Assembly (NCBI GenBank): GCA_029215795.1
Contig: JARDYH010000002.1
Span: forward strand, 270,576,310-270,640,309
Source: Anniella stebbinsi
Lineage: Eukaryota > Chordata > Lepidosauria > Squamata > Anniellidae
Direction: 5' to 3'
Length of the DNA: 64,000 bases
Shown here: positions 45,001-54,485 of the stretch, piece after piece
How positions within the stretch are numbered: position 1 is the first letter of the stretch
Layout: each line of letters begins with the position of its first letter
Notes under the pieces: model-generated
Database searches by the model: none
What the model was told of the DNA's origin: nothing
The model's input: the letters and a program-made list of their open reading frames with translations, nothing else
Position numbers and translations under genes: made by a program

Positions 45001-48000
45001 TCATTAGTACCTTAGGAATCTGTTGTGCTAATTTCCTGAGATATATTAACTATAGACTTTTGTGTGGGTTGGGAGATGGGAAATATGTGGGTTGCATTTA
45101 GCTACTAAGGCTACGAGCTGTACCTACTTACCTGAGTAGGTACGAGCTGTACCTACTTACCCCATCAAACTCAGTGGGACTTGTGTCTGAGTAGACATGC
45201 ATAGGATTGTGCCCATCAAATTTCTAGCTTTTAGAAAAACTGGAAGTATGGTGTCATGTTCTCCTGATCCTCCATGCTAAGTCAGTTATCCGTTCAGCCT
45301 TTGATGGATAATGTTATCCTTTCCTCTGCAAACACTGCATATTCTTACAAGGAATGCTTAAGGCCTGTACTGGGATAGTTGAACTGTGGCTACAAGCATA
45401 GCAATAGAAGTAGGTAAACAGCTTTTCCAGTCCAGTCTTTCCAGCTTGTTGACTGAGGAGCAAGTTCTGTTGATTCAGGAGCAGCTCCCACTGACTTCAG
45501 TGAGACATACCCTCCCCTGGTTAATGCGTATAGTGGGGCGGGTGCAACTTTTGGGGAGCCTTAAGGGCACTTTCCACCACTCTCAACTCCCATTTCACAG
45601 GCTGCACTTCTGCTGTGCCACCAAATCTGGCAGCATTGTGGCAAAAAAGAAAATAGTGGTTTGCTGGCAGATTTTGGTGGCAAACCACGACCAAATTTAG
45701 CTTGAAAGCGAGCTAGATTTGTTCTCTCTGAGGCTTTGTTGCAAAATCCACTGAGAGGACAGATCAGGCAGGGTAAAAAAAAGCAATGGGGTGGCTAAGA
45801 GATTAGGGTCTGAAAACAGTACATATGGGGAGTTTGTTTCCTAATAACTATGGCCATTCCTAGACTATACTAAACGGATGGGTCTCTGACTTATTTTTTT
45901 CAACTTTAGGATGAAGTTTTCTCCTTTGTTACTGCTATGTAAATGCAGGGTTTTTTAAAAAAAATCACTGATCTTGGCTCAATTCGGACGACACAATAAA
46001 CAACTGGTGTGGGAGAAACAATCGTCAGTTGTTTTGACTATCGTGTTGTCCGAATGCTGCCATAGTCAACTCAGTGCTGATCCTAATCCACACCACAGTT
46101 GATTATTTATTACCATATTGTGTGGGGAGTACCCCCTAGATGAACAACTGTAAAGTTGATTATTACCCCACCATTGACCATCGTGTCGTCCGAATTGAGC
46201 CCTTTTCTCCTAAATGAAACAAAATGCTAGTATAGTAGTGCTCCTTAAGTGTTTTGTCCTGCATTATATTATATGCTATCAACTGTAAAAACATTCACAA
46301 TTTAGGTTCTCACAAATGAGGTGCTTGATGTTTATTTTTGTTTTTTAGCAAGAAAAACATTGGGTTCTGTTAGAGGTTGAAAAAGCCATGTATTCTAGTC
46401 CTCTTTTCAAAGGCAGGATCACACTCTCACACAGATCAGCTCATGAAAGCATTATAGTTTATATTACTGTCCTTGGGGGGAGCCAGCAGGAAAACTTACT
46501 CGAATATTGAGTTCTTTGCTACTTCCACTTAGAAGTCTGTTAACCAGGCAGTTACCAAAGGATAACTGTTATCTGCTATGTGAAGAAAATTATAAACTAC
46601 ATAATTCATTACATGGATGTTCTGCTCTAGTTCTGCAGTGATATGGTGTATGTTGTGGTACAAATTTTTCCGGTTTCTTAATCTTTTCAGGATGTGTTCA
46701 ACATGGTTGTGGAAATACCTCGATGGACCAATGCTAAAATGGAGGTAATTTCTTGATGTGATTAGAAAGCTTGTAGTTCATGGTTTGGCTTGCCTTACCT
46801 TCATCTCTGTCAAAAAGAATTTATCAAGATGCGAAATTGGCTGGCAAGTTAGTAGTATAGAAACAGACAACTGTTCTAAAGTTGCAATACTAGGCACACT
46901 TACTTGGAAACAAGTCCCATTGAATTCTAGCTGTTGTGATTCCTATCAATCTGGATATTTTATTACGGAAATAGGAATTGAAAATATCCTAGGATTGGTT
47001 TATTTCTAATTTCTTCTTTGAGTACTAAACCAAGTGAATTCTTTTCAGATTGCAACCAAAGATCCTCTAAACCCAATTAAGCAAGATGTGAAGAAAGGAA
47101 AGCTTCGTTATGTTGCTAATGTATTTCCCCACAAGGGATATATATGGAATTATGGTGCTATTCCACAGGTATTTTAATATACTCTTATCTTCTTTTTTTA
47201 TGGATCCTAGTAACTACAAGAAATAACAAACACTAATGAGGGGGAAATTATTACTGCTACGTGCACAACTGTTTGCAGAATCTCAGGAGGAAGTGTGACT
47301 CCCATGTATGTTGTAAACAAGCAACTTGTTTGTGCTACAGCTGTTAATAGAACACAACTCGCATAATACCAGGATTGTCTTAAACTATATAGAGCCCTTT
47401 AAAAGCCAGTGCAAGTTGAAGTGAGTACTGAACAAGTACTGACTGAAATTCTGGAATGCCATATTTCTAGAACACGAAATAGCTGTCCTCAAAAGAGGAG
47501 AGGGAGAGCTCATCTTTGGAAGCTGTGCTGTACTACAGATTTGTTACTGTAGTACAGACATGCTGTAGCCATTTAGGATGCAATCCTATACATGTTTAGA
47601 TAGAAAAAAGTCCTACAACTCTAAGCGTGCCCCAGCCAGTTCCCTTTAACCACAAAATCTCCCCAAACTTGCCTTGCCCAAGTCAGTCTTCCCTCTTGAT
47701 ACCATTTTTGATCACCTTTCTACTGTTAAAGCTGGCTGCACTTCTAGCTGAACTGAATTTGTCAGAGGAACAAATATATGCTATTTCATCAAATGCACAA
47801 TGCTCTGGAGATTTCCCTTTGCCAGGTTTTTAATAACCTGCTCTGACTTGGAAGGAAGCTAGGTCAATTTCTATTAAAGCAGTTCTAAATTGCAGCTTCC
47901 CTTTGGCAAGTGCTATCAACACATCCATATTTCTGTGTAATAGAGGACTGTTTCCTAAAGACATATACTTGGGAGTCCTTTGGACGCATTCATGTGGGCA

Positions 48001-48545
48001 CATTTTGGTTTATGCACCAAATCTAATTGCACTCAAAAATAGCCCTAGCATTTCCATACTGGACTCATATAAAGGAAAATCCGGTACTTCATGTATTTGG
48101 AAAAGCTTTGACAAGTGCCTGCCATAGAACTAGTTGGAAAAAGGAGACTTTCTCCTTGGATTCTTCCATTGTCCTTTTTCTTCCACCAGTAAAGACATCG
48201 GAACTGCCCCCCAATCTTTCGGTGGCTATCAATGGACAAAGGGCAGTTTTGAGGATGCTTATAAAGTAGAGTGTGTTTGTGTGTGTATAGTAAAATTGTA
48301 CATACGAAGTAAGCAGCTCACTGCCATAATGACGGCAGGATATAAATGGGTGGGTGGCTCAATGGTGGAGCACATTCTCAAGGTCCCAGGTTCAGTCCCT
48401 GACATCTCCAGGTAAGACTGGAAAGAATTATGCTTTAAAACCTGGAGAGCCGCTGCCAGTCAGTGTCAATGGATCAATGGATCAATGATCTGGCTCAGTA
48501 TAAGGCAGCTTGCTATGTTCTGTATCAAACATTTTTAAAGTATGT

Positions 48546-48583
<38 letters not shown>

Positions 48584-51500
48584 CTCCCTCCCCCTCCTTT
48601 TTAACTCAGACATGGGAAGATCCAGCACATAAAGATCAAAATACTGGTTGTTGTGGAGATAATGATCCAATTGATGTTTGTGAAATCGGAAACAAGGTAA
48701 CCAAAGTATTCTTTGAGATGGGGTGTGTGTTTGCTTTATCGCCCTCTGTGAAACTTTATTAATACAGATATCTGAGTATCTTGTGGAACTGGGAGTAGCA
48801 TTCAGTGCTAGTCCTATGTAGAGTAAACCCATTTGAATGAACGGGACTTAAGTTACTAATTACTAACTTCTGTATCACTCATTTCAATGGGTCTACTCTA
48901 CATAGGACTAACATGGGATGCTGCCCTGGGGTTTTCAACTTGCTGCCACTGTAGCCTTTATCATAAGGGATACTAATATGATCATGATATACAGTGAGTA
49001 TAAAACCAGCGTGGGTAATTGTTCTTCATATGGTGTCATAATGGAAATGTGTTAAGAACTGTAGAGCTTGTTATAGTGTACATATTAGCGTGATGTGAAT
49101 TTAACGTATCTTGCATAAGAAATTTGAGACTGATAGCCTTGTTGCAGAAACAGCTAGGGAGTCCTGTGATTTAAGAGCTGCATTGTGACATCAGCTTTCA
49201 TGGACTACTTAGTCAGAGGTAGAAAGTGTTACCTTCAGCTGTACAGAGAGAAGGTTTGGAACCGGGGGTGCGAAAAGGCCATGCAATATAAAGGTTTGTC
49301 CACACTTCTATGTTCATCCTAAATACTACATTGGGAACATAGTGTTTGAGCCTGGCAGATGCCAAGGCAAGTTACGCATATTCTGCAGTATCGTCTTGAA
49401 AATATTATCCCCAAGTCATCTCTTGAGAGAGCTTGATACAACGGCGTAGAAAAGCCTCATTCTTTTTAGCTATTGTGATACCGATCTACAAACTTTTGCG
49501 CATGCATCTTACAAACTACAAAAGCTGAACTTGTTTCCACAAATGTCTTGGTTGCTGTTGTCTGTTGTCTCTGGTTTAGGCAGAATAGTAGTTCAGTCAC
49601 GTTGCTAAGCAGTCAAGCAGGTGCTGCACCCCTGAGAGATGCCACTTTCAATTTGAGCTGTTCCATCTTAGAATTAGCTGTACAGTCTTCTTCCTTACTA
49701 ATGAAATAGATCACTCCAAACAGGTATGCAGCAGGGGAGAAGTAATTCAAATAAAAGTCCTGGGTACACTGGCACTGATTGACGAGGGCGAAACAGATTG
49801 GAAGATCATTGCAATCAATATTGAAGATCCTGAAGCTGCTAATTTTAACAGTGAGTAATGCTGAAGAGAGGAGCTTTGTGCCTTTTCCTTACTTTAAATT
49901 CCTGGTGTGGAAGGGCGCGGATGCTGCAGTGCAGGGCTGACAAGATACTTTCCATGTCTTGAGAATAGCTTATTTCCAAACCTGTACAGCAACGTATGGC
50001 CAGCTGTTAATGAACCTTTAATACAGGGGTGCACAATCTTTACACCCCTGAGGGCCACTTCAGTGTCGGATGTCAGGAGGAGTGTGTGCATATGCTGGGG
50101 TTCACACTCTTCCCCCAACATGCACCTGTCCCACACACACTTCTCCAGCCTCTCCCAGCATCCATTGCTCTGTTTGCTTTCTTTTTACTTTTCTGAGATC
50201 GACTTTCACAGAGCTCTTACAGTTCCTGTCATAAAAGTCTTGTTCCTAGAGCATCCTCCTGGAAGCTCTATAGTTCCTGTTGAACATCCTCCGGGGGGGG
50301 GGGGGGAATTAGCCATTTGCAATTGCAAAGGGCGGGAGGGGAGCTGCAGATTACTGGCAGCTGGGGGCCAGCTGCAACCTGTGGGCAACGGCTTGTGCAA
50401 CCTTGCTTTAGCAGTGCATTGCCATTGCTTCTGCACACATCTTATGAGGGAGTGATAATTCAAATCCCACCTGTGCTGATCTAAGTGTTAATTGCATGCA
50501 TCAATTGAGGTCTTCAATGAAGCAAACCTTGTACGACCCACTTTATTTAGATCAAGTAAAACTTGGAGTTTTGGTAATGGCCCAGGCAAAGAGGCCAATG
50601 TTGTCATTAAAGTTATAGGGGTTGTGTCCTGCCAAAAATGGAGAAGTGGCTTTTTTTCCTTCTTTTTCTGCTTGTTGAAGCACCTGCATTCATGGGGCAG
50701 TAGTGGAACTGACCACCAGCGCAATGAGAAATCTGGAGTCGAGTGTTAGCGCTCATTTCTGGATTGTTTTTGGAAGCGCCAGTTTCTGTTTGAGGACTGA
50801 AACTTTTCTATTTAGAGTTGGCTTCTATCTTGGAGAACAGAATGTTGATCGCTCTAGGAGGTGGTGGGATCTCAGGCTGTGTCCTAAAGTGAGAGTTGCA
50901 GAAGCTTCCATGCTCCCAGGTCATGCAGATGGGAGGGCTGCCAGGTCTGGGTGTTTGCTCATGCTCAATCTAGTCTTGAATTACCCTTCATTGGGTGGTT
51001 AATTCACTGTCATAGGATCATAGAATAGTAAGAGTTGGAAGGGGCCTATAAGGCCATCGTGTCCAACCCCCTGCTCAATTCAGGAATCCACCTTGAAGCA
51101 TCCCTGACAGATGGTTGTCCAGCTGCCTCTTTCACTCTTTGCTTCTTACCAGTTGTTAATGAAATGTTTAGGGTTATATGTGGATGGGGTTCTTAGGGTT
51201 ATATGTGGATGGGGTTCTTAGCATCTTTATTACATCAGGGCTGATCTGTAGTGGGATTGTCAAGCTTGCCTTTGCAACAGAGTCCACTGCGAAAGTTAAG
51301 AACAACGTGGTGTTAGGTAAGTTGGAAATTATAGCTGCTATCCAGAGTAATGAAGAGCACATGCAAGTGCTCGTCATCTGAATTCTTGTATGTGCCAGGT
51401 CTGTAGATCCTCTACAAACCTTTTATCCATGTTTATCGGGAGCTACTGAAGAAGAAACAGCTGTGGTGGCAGGGTGAGGGATAAAGCCTGGTCTTGAATC

Positions 51501-54485
51501 TGGGACACAGGCCCTCCCACTTGCATTGGTTAGTATTGTTGGCAGCAAAAGCTCTGACTGAATTCTTAACATTCTTTTTACATGTAAGATATTGATGATG
51601 TCAGGAAGTTTAAGCCTGGATATCTGGAATCTACAGTAGACTGGTTTAGAAGATACAAGGTACCTGATGGAAAACCAGAAAACCAATTTGCGTTCAATGG
51701 GGAATTTAAAGATAAGGTACGTATACATCTCGGCTTACATCTGCCAGTGCTTGATGCTGCTTACCTCTTTCGCAGTAATAAAAACGATATGCCCTAAAAG
51801 GATCAAAAGAACCAACTCCTTTTCCTGATAATAGCAAAGCAAGACATGGGTCAATGGTAGCAAATACTGTTGCTGATTCTAGCTGCTTGTAACTGAGTTT
51901 GGTCTTTATTTTAGCTGCTACTGCTTTTTTCCAATATGCTCAGATGTAAAATAAAAACGTTTTGAATTGTTACACATTTTTTTATTGCAAACCTCTTCAA
52001 GACCGTCTGTGACACTGAAAGGGAATATATGATTACCCAAATGAAATGCTGCTTGTTTGTGTGGAAGTGAATCAGCGGATGGAGACAACATCACTAGTCC
52101 TCCATCCCTTCAAAAACAAGGGCCCTTGTTAAAAATTAGCTGCCAATTCAACACTATTTGATATGTTCCATTTTTTATCCGTTTTGTCCACAACAAGCTT
52201 TTAAGCCAAAGAGGATGAAGCACAGATATAGAGCAACTGGCTGATAATACTGCAATACGGAGAACAAACTGAAACGGGACAGAATACGTGCTTGCTCAGC
52301 TATAGCCTAATTTTTCTTAAGAGTACTAGAGAAACACATGTTGCGTTAAGCTAAGACATGTTGTATCACAACGGTTAGCAAGAGCCATTGAACTTGTTTT
52401 CCTTTTTAATTATAGGAGTTTGCAACTGATGTTATCAAAAGCACCCATGATTTCTGGAAGTCTCTAGTGACTAAAAAAACAGATGGAGGAGAGATTTGCT
52501 GGTAAGTTACTACTCTTCTCTTTGAAATTGGAGCTTTAAGAGATGGAATCAGTGAGAGGAATACTAGTCTTTCTCACACTATGTGTGTTACACTGTTGCT
52601 GTAGCACTTGCATTTCAGTGGTTTTGTTGTTTCTTTCAAGATTTCCATATTAAATACATACACTAATGAAAACCTGGCTACTCTTATAACTGAACTTTCT
52701 CTTCTAGCACAAATACAAGTTTGGTAGACAGCCCTTTCTGTTGCGATAAGGCATCTGCTGCAGCTATTGTGAAAGCGGTAAGCAGTTCTGGTTAACTTTT
52801 ATGCCCCTGATCTTGGAGCATCATTTCAATTGGCAGGGCTGTGCATAATTTGTGTTAATGTAGAAAAGCCACCAAACATGGTATTAGGCACAGAATTTTA
52901 GCATCTTTTCTTCTATTTTTTCCCCTTTTAAGTTCTAGCTTTTTGGCTGCGTGAGCAGACAGTAAAAATGTCTGATGTAATCTCTGAAACCCAAGGAAGG
53001 TTCGGGATTTCTACTCATCCAGCAGTGGTCTTTCTCTGCCCACATAGCTCATTATCCCTCCCCATGACAAGCATAATCAGAATGTGAAAGTAAATATCAA
53101 AATTATATATATGAGAAACTGAATTCTGCATAGGGTATGTACAGCCCTAAATGTTGCACTGTCATCCTGAGGTGGTGGCTGATTTTGCACTTGAGAGAGA
53201 CTATCAAAGTTGGAAAGATATGAGCCCGTGCCTATTGCTATGTTAGTTCTGAGTCTAACCCTAGTATGTATCTATTTACTTATAACATTTGTATACTACT
53301 CTGCATCTAAACAGATTCCAGTGAACAAGAGATAAAATAATTAAAAGATAAAAATGAAACATACTAAAATTCTTTTTAAAATTTGAGCAAGACCGCTTTA
53401 TTGACACCACAGATAGAAGTGTGGGGTTATTTTAATATTCTAAAACCATGCTGAATACAATATGATGTCTCCTTAAGAAGGTTCATGCAAGGAGAGGCAT
53501 GTTTTCCTTCCCTCGTTTCTCTAATGTGTCCCTTCCAATTTTTGGGCTGCTAGGACAGCTTACTCTGTCTCACATATCTTCTCCGCCACTTCCCACATAG
53601 TTCTACTACTCCTTTATTAACTTTATTAACTATCCATTTCTTGTGTAAAACAAGCACTAAAATCTTTCCCCTCTTTCTCTTTTAACGTGGGGAAATTCAA
53701 ACTTTTCCCTTCTGATTTAGGGAATATTTGGACAGTGATCAGAAGCTTATATTTTAATGAACTTGGTTAAAAGAGTAGAAAATATCTCACTGATTCTGCT
53801 TAGGACTGCTTTGCAACAATCTCAGAATACTCTTCTTATTAGTATTTGAAATGCAGGCCAAAAAAACCTCCCCTTGGAATACCAGGAATAGGTTCCAGGA
53901 TGCATCTAACTATTAATTATTGTCTCAAGTCCCAGCTCTTCAGAAGAGGAGTTTGTTCTTTTTCCAGTTAGTGACAGAAGAGGTAATAGCTGCATAGCAT
54001 ACAAGCATCTAAGATTAATTAAATGTCTGTGTTCATTGCAAAACCTCATGTGTTGAAGCCAGAGAAACAATCTATGGGGGTTTCCGAGTTTAACAGTATT
54101 TTTTATTTAATACTGTTTGTTTCAGGTACCTGCTTGTGGGGATGCCAATCCAATATCAGCTGAAGGTAAGCCACTTTAATTCAGAGAAAATTTGAGAAGC
54201 ATGTGTATGTTCTGTTGGGATGGGTACCACCTGTAGTAGTACAAGGGACACAAGCCTTTGACTGCTGTCTCTCTGCTTCTGTACACTCTATGTTAAAAAC
54301 AAAAGCAGGAATAAGTTAAATGGAAGTAGGCTCTGAATAACTGTCTTTTATGATGTCACTTCACACCATGATGGCTTGCAATGCGTTATGAGTGATTTTA
54401 GTGAAATGTATAATACCAATTTTGTCTCCTTTTTCCCTTGCCTTCAAACCCAGTGGACAAGTGGTTCTACTACCACGCAAAGTGA
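32964..54485 (+). CDS. PPA1: Inorganic pyrophosphatase 1 (cytosolic, family I), complete in 11 coding exons
   Basis: Hydrolyses inorganic pyrophosphate to two phosphates with Mg2+ in the cytosol. Exons: 32964-33027, 41412-41476, 46691-46744, 47049-47168, 48610-48696, 49724-49850, 51589-51716, 52416-52501, 52708-52777, 54126-54165 and 54454-54485. All junctions are GT-AG and keep phase. They total 873 nt, or 290 residues, close to the ~289 of vertebrate PPA1. The family I signature DNDPIDV is at residues 118-124; D118, D123 and D155 (in EGETDWK) match the metal-binding aspartates of yeast PPase. No mitochondrial presequence is evident, which favours PPA1 over PPA2. The start is supported by its context (GCACCATGG) and by alignment to the family N-terminus. 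No inactivating change is seen. Confidence 0.96.
33028..34758 (+). other. PPA1: PPA1 intron 1, 5' part
   Basis: Begins CpG-rich, then carries short dispersed repeats at about 33510-33690 (TGCAATCCTATATATG; AGTAAATCCCACTGAG) and a partial older repeat at 34112-34260. No exon. Confidence 0.5.
34759..37579 (-). mobile_element. 5'-truncated L2-type LINE in PPA1 intron 1
   Basis: Antisense to PPA1. (AAT)n tail at 34759-34783, then the conserved 3' UTR block, then coding sequence to 37567. The LINE ends at about 37579 inside the endonuclease domain, lacking the 5' part seen in the copy at 12021-15662. The target duplication could not be fixed because the 3' end is a simple repeat. Confidence 0.9.
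34946..37567 (-). CDS. Uninterrupted L2 endonuclease-reverse transcriptase reading frame (N-terminally truncated)
   Basis: 873 codons without a stop. The order is: C-terminal part of the AP endonuclease ([37 protein letters not shown]); linker; reverse transcriptase with [57 protein letters not shown] (catalytic Asp), [17 protein letters not shown] and the YADD box; and a C-terminal domain with [18 protein letters not shown]. The first methionine is internal to the domain, because the 5' end of the insert is missing. The pattern matches the L2 clade. It lacks the start of the endonuclease, so autonomous activity is unlikely, but the open frame suggests a fairly recent insertion. Confidence 0.88.
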   Translation of the reverse strand: MVYRDNLNLTRLPVRELNYIECVYLSLKTRDRLGILLVYRPPRCLSDSLAELTELVSELVLDSPRLLVLGDFNIPFETGLSGGAREFVASMTTMGLSQLVSGPTHSAGHTLDAVFSSEQTDLWAEVTNTSVLSWTDHFLVKVSITATTRPCGGGGPIKMVRPRRLMDPAGFQKALEGSMAGIVDDPVEALVDRWNRDLTRAIDTIAPKRPLRPASNRAPWYTEDLRELKRKGRRLERRWRKTRLLSDKTRHREHLRSYGVAIRAAKKAFFSARIASANSRPAELFRVVRGLTRAPSPLNPTLEPSAVRCDAFNDHFADKISRIRADLDAVVIAEADDGVSSDSASRIILDRFQLVSTEDVDKLLGQVRGTTCPLDPCPSWLVVQGGDAVRSQLQYIINASLREGSFPSCLKEAVIRPLLKKPSLDPLDFNNYRPVSNLPFLGKVIERAVAFQLQVVLDDTDFLDPFQTGFRAGYGVETAMVALADDLRLGIDRGSVSLLVLLDLSAAFDTIDHGILLERLRGLGIGGTVLQWFRSYLSGRFQMVMLGDSCSAKKELLCGVPQGAILSPMLFNIYIKPLGEIIRRHGAGCYQYADDTQIYFSMPSTTSSAKDSVSPLNECLEAVMGWMRKNKLKLNPDKTEVLAVKGRNLGLEVCQPVLDGVTLPLKDCVRSLGVLLDPSLQMTAQIDATARSAYYQLRLIRQLRPFLELEDLKMVVHALVTSRLDFCNALYIGLPLCLVRKLQLVQNMAARLVTGTSRSDHITPALKSLHWLPISFRAKYKVLVITFKALHGLGPGYLRDRLLPYNPPRTLRSSGKNLLRSAKTRLTTVTQRTFSSAAPRLWNDLPEETRQLNSLLEFKKAIKTVLFRQAYPV
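38009..38232. mobile_element. Harbinger-like MITE H3 with internal end copy
   Basis: GGCTGAATTCGGACAACACG ... GTTGTCCGAATTCAGCC with TTT on both sides (38006-38008, 38233-38235). At ~38151 a third copy of the end (GGCAGCATTCGGACAACACG) lies inside, so the right 80 bp is a mini-element by itself. Confidence 0.85.
38236..41411 (+). other. PPA1: PPA1 intron 1, 3' part
   Basis: AT-rich. Only a decayed SINE (39965-40145) is recognised. No coding exon seen. Confidence 0.45.
39965..40145 (-). mobile_element. PPA1: tRNA-derived SINE, antisense, decayed
   Basis: CTGCTTTATACTAAATCAGA and CCATTGGTCTATCCAAG at the left, CTGCTGAGCTATTGCCCT at the right. Same SINE family, diverged, in PPA1 intron 1. Confidence 0.6.
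41412..41476 (+). CDS. PPA1: PPA1 coding exon 2
   Basis: Residues 22-43 ([20 protein letters not shown], then GK). Acceptor CTTTTCCAG ends at 41411 and donor GTAATG starts at 41477. It lies just before a 610-bp foldback element at 41564. Confidence 0.95.
41564..42173. mobile_element. hAT-like foldback element with very long arms (610 bp)
   Basis: Left end TAGGGCTTTGCAAACC and right end GGTTTGCACAGCTCTA. The two halves are inverted copies over most of their length (shared blocks GGCCATTTTATG, GGATCC, GCAGTGCC/GGCACTGC, GAACAG, GGCATACCTGT, GGTGAGATCTCGC). Flanks CTAGATAC and TTAGATGA agree at 5 of 8 bases, a degraded duplication. Lies 88 bp after PPA1 exon 2. Confidence 0.78.
43140..43385. 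repeat. Dispersed foldback-type repeat, relative at 57395-57665
   Basis: GGTGTTGCTAAGCCTGGGC at one end and the block TGCATAGCAATTATGCTTAA. 57395-57665 shares TGCATAGCAATTAAG and ends CCCGGCTCAGCAACAC, matching the end in inverse. Probably one DNA-element family. Confidence 0.45.
44690..44830 (-). mobile_element. PPA1: LINE 3' UTR-like fragment
   Basis: CCCAGGGTGGCTTACAG, then TGATCCTTGCTGTCAAGTGT and ACAATCTAAAAGACATGACA, common in antisense squamate LINE 3' ends. Short and decayed. Confidence 0.45.
45976..46201. mobile_element. Harbinger-like MITE H4, opposite orientation to H3
   Basis: GGCTCAATTCGGACGACACA ... CGTCCGAATTGAGCC with CTT duplicated (45973-45975, 46202-46204). The interior is the reverse complement of H3, including the extra internal end copy. 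The two are independent insertions of one composite family. Confidence 0.85.
46691..46744 (+). CDS. PPA1: PPA1 coding exon 3
   Basis: Residues 44-61 ([18 protein letters not shown]). Acceptor TCTTTTCAG, donor GTAATT. The exon is an exact number of codons. Confidence 0.95.
47049..47168 (+). CDS. PPA1: PPA1 coding exon 4
   Basis: Residues 62-101, including [20 protein letters not shown] and [11 protein letters not shown], which carry conserved active-site lysine, arginine and tyrosine residues of family I PPases. Confidence 0.96.
48350..48540 (+). mobile_element. PPA1: tRNA-derived SINE
   Basis: A-box TGGCTCAATGG and B-box GGTTCAGTCC (GGTTCRANYCC) at the head, then CCTGGAGAGCCGCTGCCAGT and CTGGCTCAGTATAAGGCAGC. 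Typical of squamate genomes. In PPA1 intron 4, sense orientation. Confidence 0.8.
48546..48583 (+). repeat. PPA1: (CT)n microsatellite before PPA1 exon 5
   Basis: About 19 CT units 27 bp upstream of the exon 5 acceptor, acting as part of its polypyrimidine tract. Confidence 0.97.
48610..48696 (+). CDS. PPA1: PPA1 coding exon 5 (signature exon)
   Basis: Residues 102-130. Contains [17 protein letters not shown] with the PPase signature. A (CT)n tract at 48546-48583 lies in the polypyrimidine region just upstream of the acceptor ACTCAG. Confidence 0.96.
49724..49850 (+). CDS. PPA1: PPA1 coding exon 6
   Basis: Residues 131-172 plus one base. Includes [20 protein letters not shown] with the third metal-binding aspartate (D155). 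Confidence 0.96.
51011..51145 (-). mobile_element. PPA1: CR1 LINE fragment, antisense
   Basis: ATAGGATCATAGAATAGTAA, then GAGTTGGAAGGGGCCTATAA and CCAACCCCCTGCTCAATTCA, the classic antisense CR1 stretch, in PPA1 intron 6. Confidence 0.82.
51169..51218 (+). repeat. PPA1: 25-bp perfect tandem duplication
   Basis: TAGGGTTATATGTGGATGGG plus TTCT occurs twice in a row in PPA1 intron 6. Confidence 0.9.
51589..51716 (+). CDS. PPA1: PPA1 coding exon 7
   Basis: Residues 173-215, including [20 protein letters not shown]. Acceptor CATGTAAG, donor GTACGT. Confidence 0.96.
52416..52501 (+). CDS. PPA1: PPA1 coding exon 8
   Basis: Residues 216-243 plus two bases. Reads [20 protein letters not shown] and continues. 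Acceptor AATTATAG, donor GTAAGT. Confidence 0.95.
52708..52777 (+). CDS. PPA1: PPA1 coding exon 9
   Basis: Residues 244-267 ([20 protein letters not shown] and IVKA). This is the variable C-terminal region of the family. Acceptor TCTTCTAG, donor GTAAGC. Confidence 0.92.
52778..54125 (+). other. PPA1: PPA1 intron 9
   Basis: AT-rich, no repeat or exon recognised. Confidence 0.4.
54126..54165 (+). CDS. PPA1: PPA1 coding exon 10
   Basis: 40-nt exon, [13 protein letters not shown] plus one base. Acceptor TTTCAG, donor GTAAGC. Confidence 0.9.
54454..54485 (+). CDS. PPA1: PPA1 coding exon 11 and stop
   Basis: Completes the split valine codon, then DKWFYYHAK and TGA at 54483-54485. The VDKWF ending is the conserved C-terminus of vertebrate PPA1. 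Confidence 0.93.

Larger units (their letters stand above)
42174..45975 (+). other. PPA1: PPA1 intron 2
   Basis: Mostly unassigned AT-rich sequence, with a LINE 3' scrap (44690-44830), a foldback-type repeat (43140-43385) and a short duplicated stretch at 45113-45163 (TACGAGCTGTACCTACTTAC twice). Confidence 0.45.
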
